The notes: generated from the letters alone by a model not told the origin. A stretch of DNA of 64,000 nucleotides from Paenibacillus silagei (GCF_017874735.1 NZ_JAGGLV010000005.1:62001-126000); one strand, 5' to 3'. Counted from the first letter of the stretch, positions 8,115 through 16,326 are shown. Translations and numbers: made by a program.

Positions 8115-8972
8115 TCAACTCTCCTTTATTCCGATCCAGCTCGTCATTCTCCCAGTGACCCCGTTTTCCTTCCGGTACGAAAAGAACAGATCACTGTTAC
8201 AGCTTGTACACCAAGTTGTACATTCGATATGAGTCGGCAATATTCCTGCTTTTATCATAATGCGTTGATTCAATTCTTTCAAGTTCAGCATCATTTTGCT
8301 GCTGTCTGTCTCCGATGGTCTATATATAGCCCGTGCGCCTTCCGCCGCATCCGGCAGGTTCAGCCTGGCCTCCAGCCGGCGGACAGGGTCCATCACGTAA
8401 TCATCCACCTCATAGCAGCAGTCTCCGATGGAAGGCCCTATAGCGGCCTGTATGTCCTCTGGACGGGTCCCGTACGTCTGTCCCATGCGTTCCACCATCG
8501 CCGCCGCGATTTCCGCCACGGTCCCCTTCCAGCCAGCATGCGCTAGGCCCACCACGTGGTTCAGCGGATCATGGAAGAACAGCGGCACACAATCAGCGTA
8601 AAAAGAAGTCAGCAGCACCCCGGGCACATTCGTCAGCAGCCCATCAGTGGCCTGAAAGGCAGAGGCCCGGTCCAAGCTTCCCCGGCCGCGTTCCTGTTCT
8701 GTAATGACTGCGATCTCTTTGCCGTGGGTTTGTTCCCCGCAGGTCCAGTCGGCCAGCCGGAAGCCCAGACTCGCAGCCAGCAGGCTGCGGTTAGCCAGCA
8801 CATCCGCCGGATCATCGCCTACATGAAAAGCACAATTGAAGCTGTCATAAGGCTTCGTGCCGCTCCCGCCTGCTCTGCCGGTAAAGCCTGCAGTAATGCC
8901 CCTATACGGCTCACGCCACGGCTCCAGATGCAGCAGCATAGGCGCTGCGCCATTTTGCATAAACGGTTCCAT
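8115..8972 (-). CDS. ylmD: YlmD/YfiH (LACC1-type) purine nucleoside phosphorylase/laccase-domain protein
   Basis: About 285 residues of the multi-copper polyphenol oxidoreductase/LACC1 family. The metal and active-site motifs are visible: EQTHGKEIAV, SFYADCVPLFFHDP, VGLAHAGWKGTV, IGPSIGDCCYEVD and a C-terminal CTTWCTSCNSDLFFSYRKENGVTGR. Members phosphorolyse adenosine and inosine and bind zinc. ATG 8972 lies 5 bases after GGAGGTG; an upstream in-frame GTG at 8999 lacks support. It is first in the run ylmD-ylmE-sepF-ylmG-ylmH, while ylmC upstream has its own terminator. Confidence 0.93.
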   Translation of the reverse strand: MEPFMQNGAAPMLLHLEPWREPYRGITAGFTGRAGGSGTKPYDSFNCAFHVGDDPADVLANRSLLAASLGFRLADWTCGEQTHGKEIAVITEQERGRGSLDRASAFQATDGLLTNVPGVLLTSFYADCVPLFFHDPLNHVVGLAHAGWKGTVAEIAAAMVERMGQTYGTRPEDIQAAIGPSIGDCCYEVDDYVMDPVRRLEARLNLPDAAEGARAIYRPSETDSSKMMLNLKELNQRIMIKAGILPTHIECTTWCTSCNSDLFFSYRKENGVTGRMTSWIGIKES

Positions 8973-9124
8973 CTCTTCACCTCCGCTTAAGTGTACCACA
9001 AACTCGTCCCCACAAACTCAGCCCCACAAAGTGATGAAACGCTCCGGTGTCAATTCAAGTACTTTGCGGGGGCCCCGAAAACCACTTTGCAAACCCACTC
9101 CTATGACTTTACCCATATCCGCAG

Positions 9125-9154
9125 AAAAAAGACGCACCTCATTAATAAGTGCGC
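9125..9154 (-). terminator. Terminator overlapping the end of ylmC
   Basis: On the minus strand GGCGCACTT pairs with GAGGTGCGTC around an ATTAAT loop and is followed by TTTTTT. The left arm includes the last codons of ylmC, so ylmC is separated transcriptionally from ylmD. Confidence 0.8.
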
Positions 9155-9486
9155 CGTTCACTGCGGTCCGGCCGATCCAGGTACATCATCTCGCGGTCTT
9201 CCTGTCCCTGCGGTATGCGGGGCTCCTCCAGCTTCACGAGGACGACATCCGCACCGATCTTCACGATATTCCGCCACGGAATCACCAGATCGGCTCCGCC
9301 GCCGAACAGCCCCATGAATCTGGTGTACCCCGGGACAATCACAGCGTCAATGACGCCTCTACGCAAATCCAGCTCCAGATCGCTGATCTGGCCCAGCCGT
9401 TTACCGTCAACAATATTGATTACATCTTTGGTTTGAAAATCGGAGATTTTCATCTTCTTCCCCGAAGCAGACGTTTCCTCAATCAT
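9142..9486 (-). CDS. ylmC: YlmC/YmxH family PRC-barrel sporulation protein
   Basis: 114 residues. After a short variable N-terminus comes KISDFQTKDVINIVDGKRLG and then a PRC-barrel beta fold (ISDLELDLRRGVIDAVIVPG, FGGGADLVIPWRNIVKIGADVVLVK). B. subtilis has two such proteins, YlmC and YmxH; the function is unclear, and the family is tied to sporulating Firmicutes. I start at ATG 9486 after AGGGGTGGCAGG; ATG 9504 and one before KISDF are alternatives. The position right after sigG supports the ylmC name. Confidence 0.88.
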   Translation of the reverse strand: MIEETSASGKKMKISDFQTKDVINIVDGKRLGQISDLELDLRRGVIDAVIVPGYTRFMGLFGGGADLVIPWRNIVKIGADVVLVKLEEPRIPQGQEDREMMYLDRPDRSERRTY

Positions 9487-9579
9487 CCTGCCACCCCTGT
9501 ACATTCAGACCTATAGCTTCAGTATATGTCCTTAGGGCTTGGCCGCATGACTGTATTCCAGAGCCTTAGCGCCCCGGAC

Positions 9580-9630
9580 ATATAAAAGGATATTCCGGCT
9601 AGCCGCTAGTTGCCGCTATCCGGAATATCC
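9580..9630 (-). terminator. Terminator of sigG
   Basis: On the minus strand GGATATTCCGG pairs with CCGGAATATCC and is followed by TTTTATAT. It lies 20 or so bases below the sigG stop. Confidence 0.85.
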
Positions 9631-9652
9631 TCCGCTCATTTATAGATTGTGG

Positions 9653-10435
9653 TCAGGACTTTACATGCTTTTGCATTTGCTGGATCGCTGATTTCTCAAG
9701 CCGTGAGACCTGGGCCTGTGAGATGCCAATCTCGTCGGCGACCTCCATCTGGGTCTTGCCTTCGAAGAAGCGCATCGACAGAATGCGTTTCTCCCGCTGC
9801 CCCAGCCGCTGCATGGCCTCCCGGAGTGCAATCTCCTCAATCCACGAGACATCCTTGTTCTTGTCGTCACTGATCTGATCCATCACATAGATCGGGTCCC
9901 CGCCGTCATGATAGATCGGCTCGAACAGGGATACCGGGTCCTGAATCGCATCAAGGGCGAAGACAACATCCTCCTTCGGAACGCCGAGCGCTTCAGATAT
10001 TTCGAAGATCGTCGGCTCCCGCGAATTCTGGTTCGTCAGGCTGTCACGCACCTGCAGCGCCTTATAGGCAATGTCGCGCAGGGAGCGGGATACCCGGATC
10101 GGGTTGTTATCCCGCAAGTAGCGGCGGATCTCTCCGATGATCATCGGCACCGCATAGGTGGAGAACTTGACATTCTGCGATAAATCGAAATTATCGATGG
10201 CTTTCATGAGTCCGATGCAGCCTACCTGAAACAAATCATCCACGAACTCTCCACGATTATTGAACCTTTGAATCACGCTTAGCACAAGCCTGAGGTTGCC
10301 ATTTACCAATTTCTCTCTGGCGGATCGCTCGCCCTGCTGCTGCAGCGAAGTGAACAATGCCCGCATTTCCACGTTCGTGAGAACAGGCAGCTTGGCGGTG
10401 TCCACACCGCAAATCTCGACTTTATTTCGGGTCAT
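9653..10435 (-). CDS. sigG: RNA polymerase sigma-G (late forespore) factor
   Basis: 260 residues. The conserved start TRNKVEICGVDTAKLPVL is the segment that anti-sigma factors bind in sigma-G. Region 2 (LVNGNLRLVLSVIQRF, DDLFQVGCIGLMKAIDNFD, FSTYAVPMIIGEIRRYLRD), region 3 and region 4 (EKRILSMRFFEGKTQMEVADEIGISQAQVSRLEK) follow. Sigma-G drives forespore genes after engulfment. ATG 10435 is preceded by GGGAGG at good spacing. It follows sigE with 78 bases between, which hold a candidate forespore promoter, and has its own terminator. Confidence 0.97.
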   Translation of the reverse strand: MTRNKVEICGVDTAKLPVLTNVEMRALFTSLQQQGERSAREKLVNGNLRLVLSVIQRFNNRGEFVDDLFQVGCIGLMKAIDNFDLSQNVKFSTYAVPMIIGEIRRYLRDNNPIRVSRSLRDIAYKALQVRDSLTNQNSREPTIFEISEALGVPKEDVVFALDAIQDPVSLFEPIYHDGGDPIYVMDQISDDKNKDVSWIEEIALREAMQRLGQREKRILSMRFFEGKTQMEVADEIGISQAQVSRLEKSAIQQMQKHVKS

Positions 10436-10469
10436 GATGATTAACCTCCCAAGGAGAAACATTACTGTA

Positions 10470-10498
10470 CATTATCTCCCCGGTCCGGCATTTTATTC
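10470..10498 (-). promoter_or_regulatory. Candidate sigma-F/sigma-G promoter of sigG
   Basis: On the minus strand GAATA (10498-10494) is 14 bases ahead of GGAGATAATG (10479-10470). The latter fits the forespore -10 pattern GGNNANAHTR fully; the -35 fits GHATR, but spacing is one base shorter than usual. It lies in the sigE-sigG gap, where B. subtilis has a sigma-F/G promoter. Confidence 0.5.
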
Positions 10499-10513
10499 CT
10501 CAGCTTTCATCAC

Positions 10514-11233
10514 TTACACCATCTTGTTGAACTCCTTGCGCAGCCGCTTGATAATTCGTTTCTCCAAGCGCGAAATATAGGATTGGGAGATGCCCAGCAG
10601 ATCGGCCACATCCTTTTGCGTTTTTTCCTCGCCGCCCCGCAGTCCGAACCGCAACTCCATAATCAGCCGTTCCCGCTCGCTAAGCTTCTCCAGCGCCTTC
10701 TGCAGCAGCTTACGGTCCACCTGCTCTTCGATGTTCCGGTAGATCGTATCGTTCTCCGTGCCCAGCACATCCGAGAGCAGCAGCTCGTTGCCGTCCCAGT
10801 CAATATTCAGCGGTTCATCAAAAGAAACCTCGCTTCTGGTCTTACTGTTGCGCCGCAGATACATCAGAATCTCATTCTCGATGCAGCGCGAGGCGTAGGT
10901 GGCCAGCTTGATTTTTTTCTCCGGATCAAAGGTGTTGACCGCCTTAATGAGTCCAATCGCGCCAATAGATACCAGATCCTCGATGTTAATGCCGGTGTTC
11001 TCGAATTTCCGGGCGATGTAGACCACCAGCCGCAGGTTGCGCTCAATCAGCATGGCCCGGACGGCCGCATCCCCGCTGGAGAGCCGCTGGAGCAGAAATT
11101 CCTCCTCCTCGCGTGTCAGCGGCGGCGGCAGCGCTTCACTTCCCCCGATATAATAAATCTCCTGGCTCTTCAGACCGAGCAGAAACAGCATGCGGTAATA
11201 CTGCAGTTGCAGCACAAGCTTGAATTTGACCAT
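10514..11233 (-). CDS. sigE: RNA polymerase sigma-E (mother cell) factor, pro-protein
   Basis: 239 residues. The first 27 form the membrane-associated pro-sequence ending [18 protein letters not shown]; the Tyr-Tyr pair at 27-28 matches the known SpoIIGA cleavage position of B. subtilis pro-sigma-E. Region 2 ([34 protein letters not shown]) and region 4 ([27 protein letters not shown]) are complete. Sigma-E starts the mother-cell programme after asymmetric division. It lies 22 bases downstream of spoIIGA, its processing protease, and is co-transcribed with it. Confidence 0.97.
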   Translation of the reverse strand: MVKFKLVLQLQYYRMLFLLGLKSQEIYYIGGSEALPPPLTREEEEFLLQRLSSGDAAVRAMLIERNLRLVVYIARKFENTGINIEDLVSIGAIGLIKAVNTFDPEKKIKLATYASRCIENEILMYLRRNSKTRSEVSFDEPLNIDWDGNELLLSDVLGTENDTIYRNIEEQVDRKLLQKALEKLSERERLIMELRFGLRGGEEKTQKDVADLLGISQSYISRLEKRIIKRLRKEFNKMV

Positions 11234-11255
11234 TATCGTTCCTCCTATAGGTTAC

Positions 11256-12212
11256 TTAGCCCATCACCTTGTCAGCCGGTGCTTCTGGAGCACTCTCTTT
11301 ATGGGTCAGGTCAGGATGTATGACCGCCCGGTACGCGCCGTCTCCCGACAGTGTCCCGCCATCCAGCCCGATGAGTACCCTTGTGCTGCAAAAGGTATCA
11401 CCGCCAAGCTCTATCCTCACCTTATCCGGCTTCAGCGCAAGCATGAAGGATGCCCCGCGGTTGACGCCTCTGTACGGCACCAGCCGCACTCTGTCCTGCC
11501 AGGCGAACGACTGCCCGTCCGTTTCCAGTACAAGTGTATCTGCACCCGTCTGGGTCAGCCTCCCTTTCCAGGAAGCCGGCAAATGGCCCTCCCACAGCGA
11601 GGCTTCCATCACCATCACCGGAATCCTTGTCAGCGGATCGCTGAGCCGGTTCCCGGTATCCAGCAGTCCGGGGCAGGTAACCGACACTCCGTCGATCTCC
11701 ACTGTCACTTCCCCGATATAGGAATCCAGCTGCTCTCTGTGCCGGCGGGAGGACTGGATCAGCTTGAAGAGCAGCAGCACCAGCGGAAGCAGGGCAAGCA
11801 CGAACCAGAACCCGATCTTCAGCCGGTAAGCTTGGCCTCCCGATGAGGTGAAGATCATGCCCTTCCAGAGGTCACCAGAGCTTTGCAGCAGATAATGAAC
11901 GCCTATGATCCCTCCCGCCGCCGCAAAATTAATGATATAAAACGCCCCAAATGCCCGAAGATAGCTTTGCAGACTTCTAAATCCAAAGGCTATCCAGATC
12001 ATCAAAACCGATAAACCGAATTTGACGAGAAAGGTATACAGAAAGGACAGCTCCGGTACGAACATCATGACGACATAGAGTGCACCCGTCAGCGCTGAGA
12101 GAGTCAGGCGCCACCAGGATACCTTGTGCTTCACCAGCCAGCTTGTCAGCCACAGCAGGACTCCGTCGATCAGCAGATTGGCGGCAAAAATCAAGTCAAT
12201 ATACACAACCAT
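11256..12212 (-). CDS. spoIIGA: SpoIIGA sporulation sigma-E processing peptidase
   Basis: 318 residues. Five or so membrane segments fill the first 160 residues, beginning VVYIDLIFAANLLIDGVLLWLTSWL. The C-terminal cytoplasmic half is an aspartic protease domain with the CPGLLDTGNRLSDPLT (DTG) motif near residue 185 and a late VLIGLDGGTL stretch. SpoIIGA cleaves pro-sigma-E at the sporulation septum when signalled by SpoIIR. ATG 12212 follows AGGTGAGAGCG; the in-frame GTG at 12221 is part of that site. The upstream region holds a candidate Spo0A-type promoter. Confidence 0.95.
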   Translation of the reverse strand: MVVYIDLIFAANLLIDGVLLWLTSWLVKHKVSWWRLTLSALTGALYVVMMFVPELSFLYTFLVKFGLSVLMIWIAFGFRSLQSYLRAFGAFYIINFAAAGGIIGVHYLLQSSGDLWKGMIFTSSGGQAYRLKIGFWFVLALLPLVLLLFKLIQSSRRHREQLDSYIGEVTVEIDGVSVTCPGLLDTGNRLSDPLTRIPVMVMEASLWEGHLPASWKGRLTQTGADTLVLETDGQSFAWQDRVRLVPYRGVNRGASFMLALKPDKVRIELGGDTFCSTRVLIGLDGGTLSGDGAYRAVIHPDLTHKESAPEAPADKVMG

Positions 12213-12285
12213 CGCTCTCACCTGCCTGCAAGCGGATATCTATCCGGAGGCCGGGGTGCAGGCTCTCTTTTTAGACGATAAGATT

Positions 12286-12353
12286 AGTATAGAAACTCCC
12301 GCATCCAAAGTCTGTCTAAACATGGGGGGCGTTCTTGCAGTTTTTTTGTCGAG
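12286..12353 (-). promoter_or_regulatory. Candidate Spo0A-activated spoIIG promoter with 0A-like boxes
   Basis: On the minus strand TAGACA (12318-12313) and TATACT (12291-12286) are separated by 21 bases, longer than the usual 17, as in the Spo0A-dependent spoIIG promoter of B. subtilis (22 bases). A 0A-like box TCTGTCTAA (12311-12319 on the plus strand, 7 of 9 to TTTGTCRAA) overlaps the -35. A better box, TTTGTCGAG (12345-12353, 8 of 9), lies 34 bases upstream in the same orientation. Confidence 0.5.
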
Positions 12354-12385
12354 TTATGGGCCTTGAGAGGAACTTCAGCGCACAT

Positions 12386-12478
12386 GTGGAAACGGTACTG
12401 TCCTTTAAAAGGACGGTACCGTTTCAGCGAGAAATAGAAGGATAATGTATAGCTTGGAACATATAAATTCTTATATTT
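12386..12478. repeat. Dispersed palindromic repeat A, copy 1
   Basis: Begins GTGGAAACGG and ends CTTATATTT. A near-perfect inverted repeat occupies 12389-12425 (18-base arms with one mismatch, centre TTTAAAA). Copies 2 (59795-59883) and 3 (16158-16196, internally deleted) share both ends. It lies between the Rpn gene terminator and the spoIIGA promoter. Confidence 0.85.
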
Positions 12479-12481
12479 CAA

Positions 12482-12508
12482 CAAAAGCCAGCCTTAAGCG
12501 GCTGGCTT
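12482..12508 (-). terminator. Terminator of the Rpn-family gene
   Basis: On the minus strand AAGCCAGCC and GGCTGGCTT pair around a CGCTTAA-type loop and are followed by TTGTT. It sits 15 or so bases after the gene stop. Confidence 0.8.
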
Positions 12509-12522
12509 CTTGCGTTCCGGAT

Positions 12523-13386
12523 TTAATTGTTAATAGATTTCAACTCTTCTTCGGAGAGTCCGGTTGCCTTCTGCACTGAAGAATAATCCATTCCCATAGA
12601 CAGGAGATTCTTTGCTATTACCCGCTTGGCTTCTAGTTCACCCGCCGCAGTACCTTCCGCCATTCCCTTAGCAAAGCCTTCCCTAAGCGCACCATCCCGC
12701 TGCGAGGCTTCGTCCATCAGAAACTTCTGGCGGTCCTCATATTTACGGCGGGCCTCCGAGTCCTGGCTCAGAAATTCCAGCGTCTCCATCGCCTTCTTCA
12801 AGGCCGGCTCATTCATTTGCAGCACCTCCCATTCAGAGTAGTCAATCCCTTTCAGAAATAACAGCCAGTTCACAAGGCCGCCCTCGCCGGGCGTAACCGG
12901 CTGGTTCAGCTTGGGCAGCTCCAGGAAATGAATCTCGATATCGTCTGTCAGCGGCGCTCCGCTGCTGTCCTCCCGCAAATGAAATACACTGTGTGTATGC
13001 TCATTAGGCAGCACCTTGTAATTCAGAATGTTAATCGTCACGCATTTCTTAAGCTCGGTATATTTACCGCTGACCTGAAGCTGCCCGGCATACCGTTTGC
13101 TCCAATAATACAACGTGCGTTTCTCAATATCATATTTGTTGAACAGCTGCATTTCAATGTTGATCAGCTTGCCGCCCACCGTCTTCGCCCATATATCAAA
13201 TATCGCCTGCTTATCCAGCGGATCATCCTTATCCGTATAAGGATTAAGCAGCACCACTTCCTCCAGCGGAAGATCGCCCGCATCCAAGAATATCCGGTTC
13301 AGAAAAGCGAGCAGTACATCCTTGTTGCCCTCGCTTGCAAAAATTCGCTTAAATACAAAATCCACCCGGGGGTCCAGCATTTCCAT
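12523..13386 (-). CDS. Rpn family recombination-promoting nuclease / PD-(D/E)XK transposase-like protein
   Basis: 287 residues. The start EMLDPRVDFVFKRIFASEGNKDVLLAFLN is the hallmark of the Rpn/PDDEXK_2 family, followed by the catalytic-type FDIWAKTVGGKLINIEMQ (D...ExQ) and YYWSKRYAGQL. The C-terminus has an AEGTAAGELEAKRVIAKNLLSMGMD segment seen in many members. Rpn proteins are DNA endonucleases that promote RecA-independent recombination and often vary in copy number. ATG 13386 follows GGGAGACG. The gene sits between ftsZ and spoIIGA, where B. subtilis has bpr, and looks like an insertion, with its own terminator and a dispersed repeat next to it. Its role in the host is unknown. Confidence 0.88.
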   Translation of the reverse strand: MEMLDPRVDFVFKRIFASEGNKDVLLAFLNRIFLDAGDLPLEEVVLLNPYTDKDDPLDKQAIFDIWAKTVGGKLINIEMQLFNKYDIEKRTLYYWSKRYAGQLQVSGKYTELKKCVTINILNYKVLPNEHTHSVFHLREDSSGAPLTDDIEIHFLELPKLNQPVTPGEGGLVNWLLFLKGIDYSEWEVLQMNEPALKKAMETLEFLSQDSEARRKYEDRQKFLMDEASQRDGALREGFAKGMAEGTAAGELEAKRVIAKNLLSMGMDYSSVQKATGLSEEELKSINN

Positions 13387-13426
13387 GGTATCGTCTCCCG
13401 TTAACGTTATTATACAGCCTGAAAAG

Positions 13427-13471
13427 CAAAAAAACACCATACCCCGCAGTTCAAAGCTGCGTGATACGGTG
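13427..13471 (-). terminator. Terminator of ftsAZ
   Basis: On the minus strand CACCGTATCACGCAG pairs imperfectly with CTGCGGGGTATGGTG, followed by TTTTTTT. It begins about 40 bases below the ftsZ stop and reaches to the upstream edge of the Rpn gene region. Confidence 0.85.
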
Positions 13472-13511
13472 CTTCCGTAACAGTCTAAGCTATAATCGCT
13501 ATTAATGGCAC

Positions 13512-14633
13512 TTAATCATTATTGCCGCGTGTCCGGTTACGCAGGAAGGTCGGAATATCCAGCTGATCAGAGCTTGTCTGATTCCCGAATGGACGAAGAT
13601 TCTCACTCTTGCTCTTATTATTATCAGCAGATGGTTCGCTGTTTGCCGCAGGACGGCGTACAGGAGCTATGGGAGAAGGCTTGTGTTCAAAACCGGTCGC
13701 AATAACCGTAACCTTGATCTCGTCCTTCATGCTCTCTTCGATAATGGCACCGAAGATCATATTCACTTCAGGGTCCGAAGCAGAGGTAACAATCTCGGCG
13801 GCTTCATTCACTTCGTACAGGGAGAGGTTAGAGCCGCCTGTAATGTTCATAATGACGCCGCGCGCACCTTCGATGGAGGTTTCAAGCAGCGGGCTCATAA
13901 TCGCCTTGCGGGCTGCCTCAGACGCCCGGTTCTCGCCGGTGGCAATCCCGATGCCCATGAGCGCTGAACCGCGCTCCGTCATAATCGTCTTCACATCGGC
14001 AAAGTCAAGGTTGATCAAGCCGGGAACCTGAATAAGGTCGGAGATGCCTTGTACCGCCTGACGGAGTACATTGTCCGCTTCACGGAAGGCTTCGAGCATT
14101 GGAGTCTTCTTATCCACAATTTCCAGGAGGCGGTCATTCGGAATCACAATCAGCGTATCAACCTTTTCCTTGAGCGCTTCGATTCCAAGCTCTGCCTGGT
14201 TGGCACGTTTTCTGCCTTCAAAAGTGAACGGGCGGGTCACGACGCCTACCGTCAATGCTCCGCATTCTCTGGCGATTTCGGCAATGACAGGCGCTGCGCC
14301 TGTTCCGGTACCACCGCCCATGCCTGCGGTAACGAAGACCATATCCGCGCCCTTCAGCGTATTAGAGATCAGATCGCGGGATTCCTCTGCCGCCTTCTTG
14401 CCGACCTCAGGATTCGCTCCTGCGCCAAGTCCGCGGGTCAATTTATCTCCGATTTGTAATTTATGCTCCGATTTGGCCATATGCAGCGCTTGGGCGTCTG
14501 TATTAACCGTGATGAACTCAACACCCTGAACGCCATTTTCAATCATCCGGTTCACAGCGTTGCTTCCGCCGCCGCCGACGCCGATGACTTTTATTTGCGC
14601 CAAACTCTCCATTTCAAAATCAAATTCCAACAT
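13512..14633 (-). CDS. ftsZ: FtsZ cell division GTPase
   Basis: 373 residues, full length. The GTP-binding T1 and tubulin signature [11 protein letters not shown] (residues 20-30) and [13 protein letters not shown] (104-116) are intact, as is the T7 loop segment [11 protein letters not shown]. The C-terminal tail ends [16 protein letters not shown], the conserved peptide that binds FtsA and SepF. FtsZ polymerises into the ring that organises septum building. ATG 14633 lies behind GGGGGAG. It follows ftsA by 63 bases, and the pair is followed by a strong terminator, so ftsAZ end the dcw transcript here. Confidence 0.98.
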   Translation of the reverse strand: MLEFDFEMESLAQIKVIGVGGGGSNAVNRMIENGVQGVEFITVNTDAQALHMAKSEHKLQIGDKLTRGLGAGANPEVGKKAAEESRDLISNTLKGADMVFVTAGMGGGTGTGAAPVIAEIARECGALTVGVVTRPFTFEGRKRANQAELGIEALKEKVDTLIVIPNDRLLEIVDKKTPMLEAFREADNVLRQAVQGISDLIQVPGLINLDFADVKTIMTERGSALMGIGIATGENRASEAARKAIMSPLLETSIEGARGVIMNITGGSNLSLYEVNEAAEIVTSASDPEVNMIFGAIIEESMKDEIKVTVIATGFEHKPSPIAPVRRPAANSEPSADNNKSKSENLRPFGNQTSSDQLDIPTFLRNRTRGNND

Positions 14634-14696
14634 ATTGTTTCCATCTCCCCCTCGAGTAGTGCTTGGATGGCCAGTCCAAGTATATCTGGATTACAC

Positions 14697-15959
14697 TTAT
14701 ATGAACTCGCTAAACATATTCTTTAGTCGTTCCACCAGACCCGGCTTCTTGGAAGAATCCTGAACCGGCGCTGCGCTCTGCTTGCTGCGGTTCACGGTCT
14801 TCTTGTTGGCACTTCCGCCGCTGCTCCGTCCGCGGTAGTTACGTACCACATTATGAAGGATGCCTACGCCGCCGGTGAAGCCGGGGTCGCGTACTCCAAT
14901 ATAATCCGGAACAGCGATCCGTACGGAGGCTGCCAGCTCGTTCTGGGCTACCTTAAGCACCCCAGGCATCGATACTGTGCCACCCGTAAGTATATAACCT
15001 CCCGGGAGCTCCGTATAACCAAGCCGCTTCACTTCCTGGCGGATCAGGTGGAAGATTTCCTGGACTCTCGGCTCGATAATCGCAGCCAGATCTTCCTGGT
15101 TGAATTCCTTCTCTACATTGCTGCCGATACGCAGGACCTTGAAGACGACCTCCGAAGCGGCATCGTCGATCCAGGCACAGCCGTATTTCAGCTTGACCTT
15201 CTCGGCCTGGTCGGTAAGTGTCCGAAGTCCGTACGCAATATCATTGGTTATGAATTCTCCTCCGATCGGAATCGTGGAGGTTGCACTAAGGGAACCTTCT
15301 TCATATACGGCTATCGTGGCTTGTCCGGCACCTATATCCACCAGTACAGCCCCCATCGATTTCTCATCTTTGGAGAGCGCTAATCCGCCAGCCCCGAGAG
15401 ACATAAGGACAAGATCTTTAACCTTCAGACCTGATTTCTCCACGCAGCGGAGCAGATTATGTATGGGGGTCTTGGCACCGGTAATGATCGTGGCCTCCAC
15501 TTCCAGGCGGACGCCGATCATTCCGCGCGGGTCCTGAATGCCTTCTAGGCCGTCGACGATATACTGCTTGGCGACAACATCAATGACCTCGCGTTCCGGC
15601 GGGAGTGCAATAACCTCCGCTGCCTTGATTACGCGGTCGATGTCATCTTCGCCGATCTCACGGTCCTCATTCTGAACGGCAACTACGCCGTGGCTGGATT
15701 GCAGGCCGATATGATTGCCGGATATGCCGACATACACCTCGGATATTTGAATACCGACCATTTGCTCCGCATGCTCTACGGCACTCCTGATCGATTGCAC
15801 AGTCTGATCGATGTCTACAATCGCACCCTTGCGTATCCCTTCCGAATCAGCAGATCCAACGCCAATAATATTGAAGGTTCCACTAGTAACTTCCCCGATT
15901 ATTGCCCGAACTTTGGATGTACCGATGTCCAAACTAACAATGATGTCATTGTTGCTCAA
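14697..15959 (-). CDS. ftsA: FtsA cell division protein
   Basis: 420 residues of the actin/Hsp70 fold. Visible are the phosphate-binding VSLDIGTSKVRAIIGE near residue 9, the SHI-2/1C segment with ISEVYVGISGNHIG, phosphate 2 LVDIGAGQATIAVYEEG, and adenosine motif YILTGGTVSMPG. A Ser/Lys-rich linker ends in KPGLVERLKNMFSEFI, the amphipathic helix that binds the membrane. FtsA anchors FtsZ and signals to the septal synthases. The start is TTG at 15959 about 10 bases after AGGAGGTG. The 367-base upstream gap has a candidate sigma-H-type promoter. Confidence 0.97.
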   Translation of the reverse strand: MSNNDIIVSLDIGTSKVRAIIGEVTSGTFNIIGVGSADSEGIRKGAIVDIDQTVQSIRSAVEHAEQMVGIQISEVYVGISGNHIGLQSSHGVVAVQNEDREIGEDDIDRVIKAAEVIALPPEREVIDVVAKQYIVDGLEGIQDPRGMIGVRLEVEATIITGAKTPIHNLLRCVEKSGLKVKDLVLMSLGAGGLALSKDEKSMGAVLVDIGAGQATIAVYEEGSLSATSTIPIGGEFITNDIAYGLRTLTDQAEKVKLKYGCAWIDDAASEVVFKVLRIGSNVEKEFNQEDLAAIIEPRVQEIFHLIRQEVKRLGYTELPGGYILTGGTVSMPGVLKVAQNELAASVRIAVPDYIGVRDPGFTGGVGILHNVVRNYRGRSSGGSANKKTVNRSKQSAAPVQDSSKKPGLVERLKNMFSEFI

Positions 15960-16031
15960 GCCCTATGGCACCTCCTGTTATAATCATAATAAACATGTCT
16001 TTGATCCCGGTCGCGGGAAACATCTCTGTAC

Positions 16032-16060
16032 ATATTCAACATCCCTAATCCTTTCCCTCT
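16032..16060 (-). promoter_or_regulatory. Candidate sigma-H type promoter of ftsAZ
   Basis: On the minus strand AGAGGGAAA (16060-16052), 11 bases, then GTTGAATAT (16040-16032). The sigma-H pattern is RNAGGAWWW-N11/12-RNNGAATWW, so one base in the -35 differs. B. subtilis ftsAZ also has a sigma-H promoter, which switches division to the polar site at sporulation. Confidence 0.45.
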
Positions 16061-16157
16061 TTTTTCAACAAATTTTTTGAGAGGAATAATATGACAAGGT
16101 ATTCAACTGCAGGCAGACGCCTCCGCTTAGCGGGATCAGCACCTGACATTCAAACAA

Positions 16158-16196
16158 GTGGAAACGGCATTGTCGTCCGTTTACATTCTTATATTT
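16158..16196. repeat. Dispersed palindromic repeat A, copy 3 (internally deleted)
   Basis: Begins GTGGAAACGGCATTGTCGTCC and ends TTCTTATATTT, matching the two ends of copies 1 and 2. The centre, including the right palindrome arm, is missing, leaving 39 bases. Confidence 0.7.
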
Positions 16197-16326
16197 TAAG
16201 AAAAACAAGAGAACAGCGGCTATATCCTGGATTGCATCTCAAAAAATCCGCAGAAAAAAGAGGGATATTGCTTATTACCCGTAAAACAGATTGTAGCATT
16301 TATTCCGCTCTATTAGTAGGGACTAT

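Larger units (their letters stand above)
15960..16326. other. Intergenic region upstream of ftsA
   Basis: This 367-base gap between divIB and ftsA has no convincing gene; B. subtilis has ylxW, ylxX and sbp here. It holds a candidate sigma-H-type promoter (16032-16060), a deleted copy of repeat A (16158-16196) and AT-rich stretches. A 98-codon plus-strand reading frame from 16091 crosses the repeat and enters divIB antisense; I do not consider it a gene. Confidence 0.6.

Noticed and set aside
12284..12484. A 66-codon minus-strand frame upstream of spoIIGA
   Set aside because: It is made of the repeat A palindrome and the candidate spoIIG promoter; there is no ribosome site.
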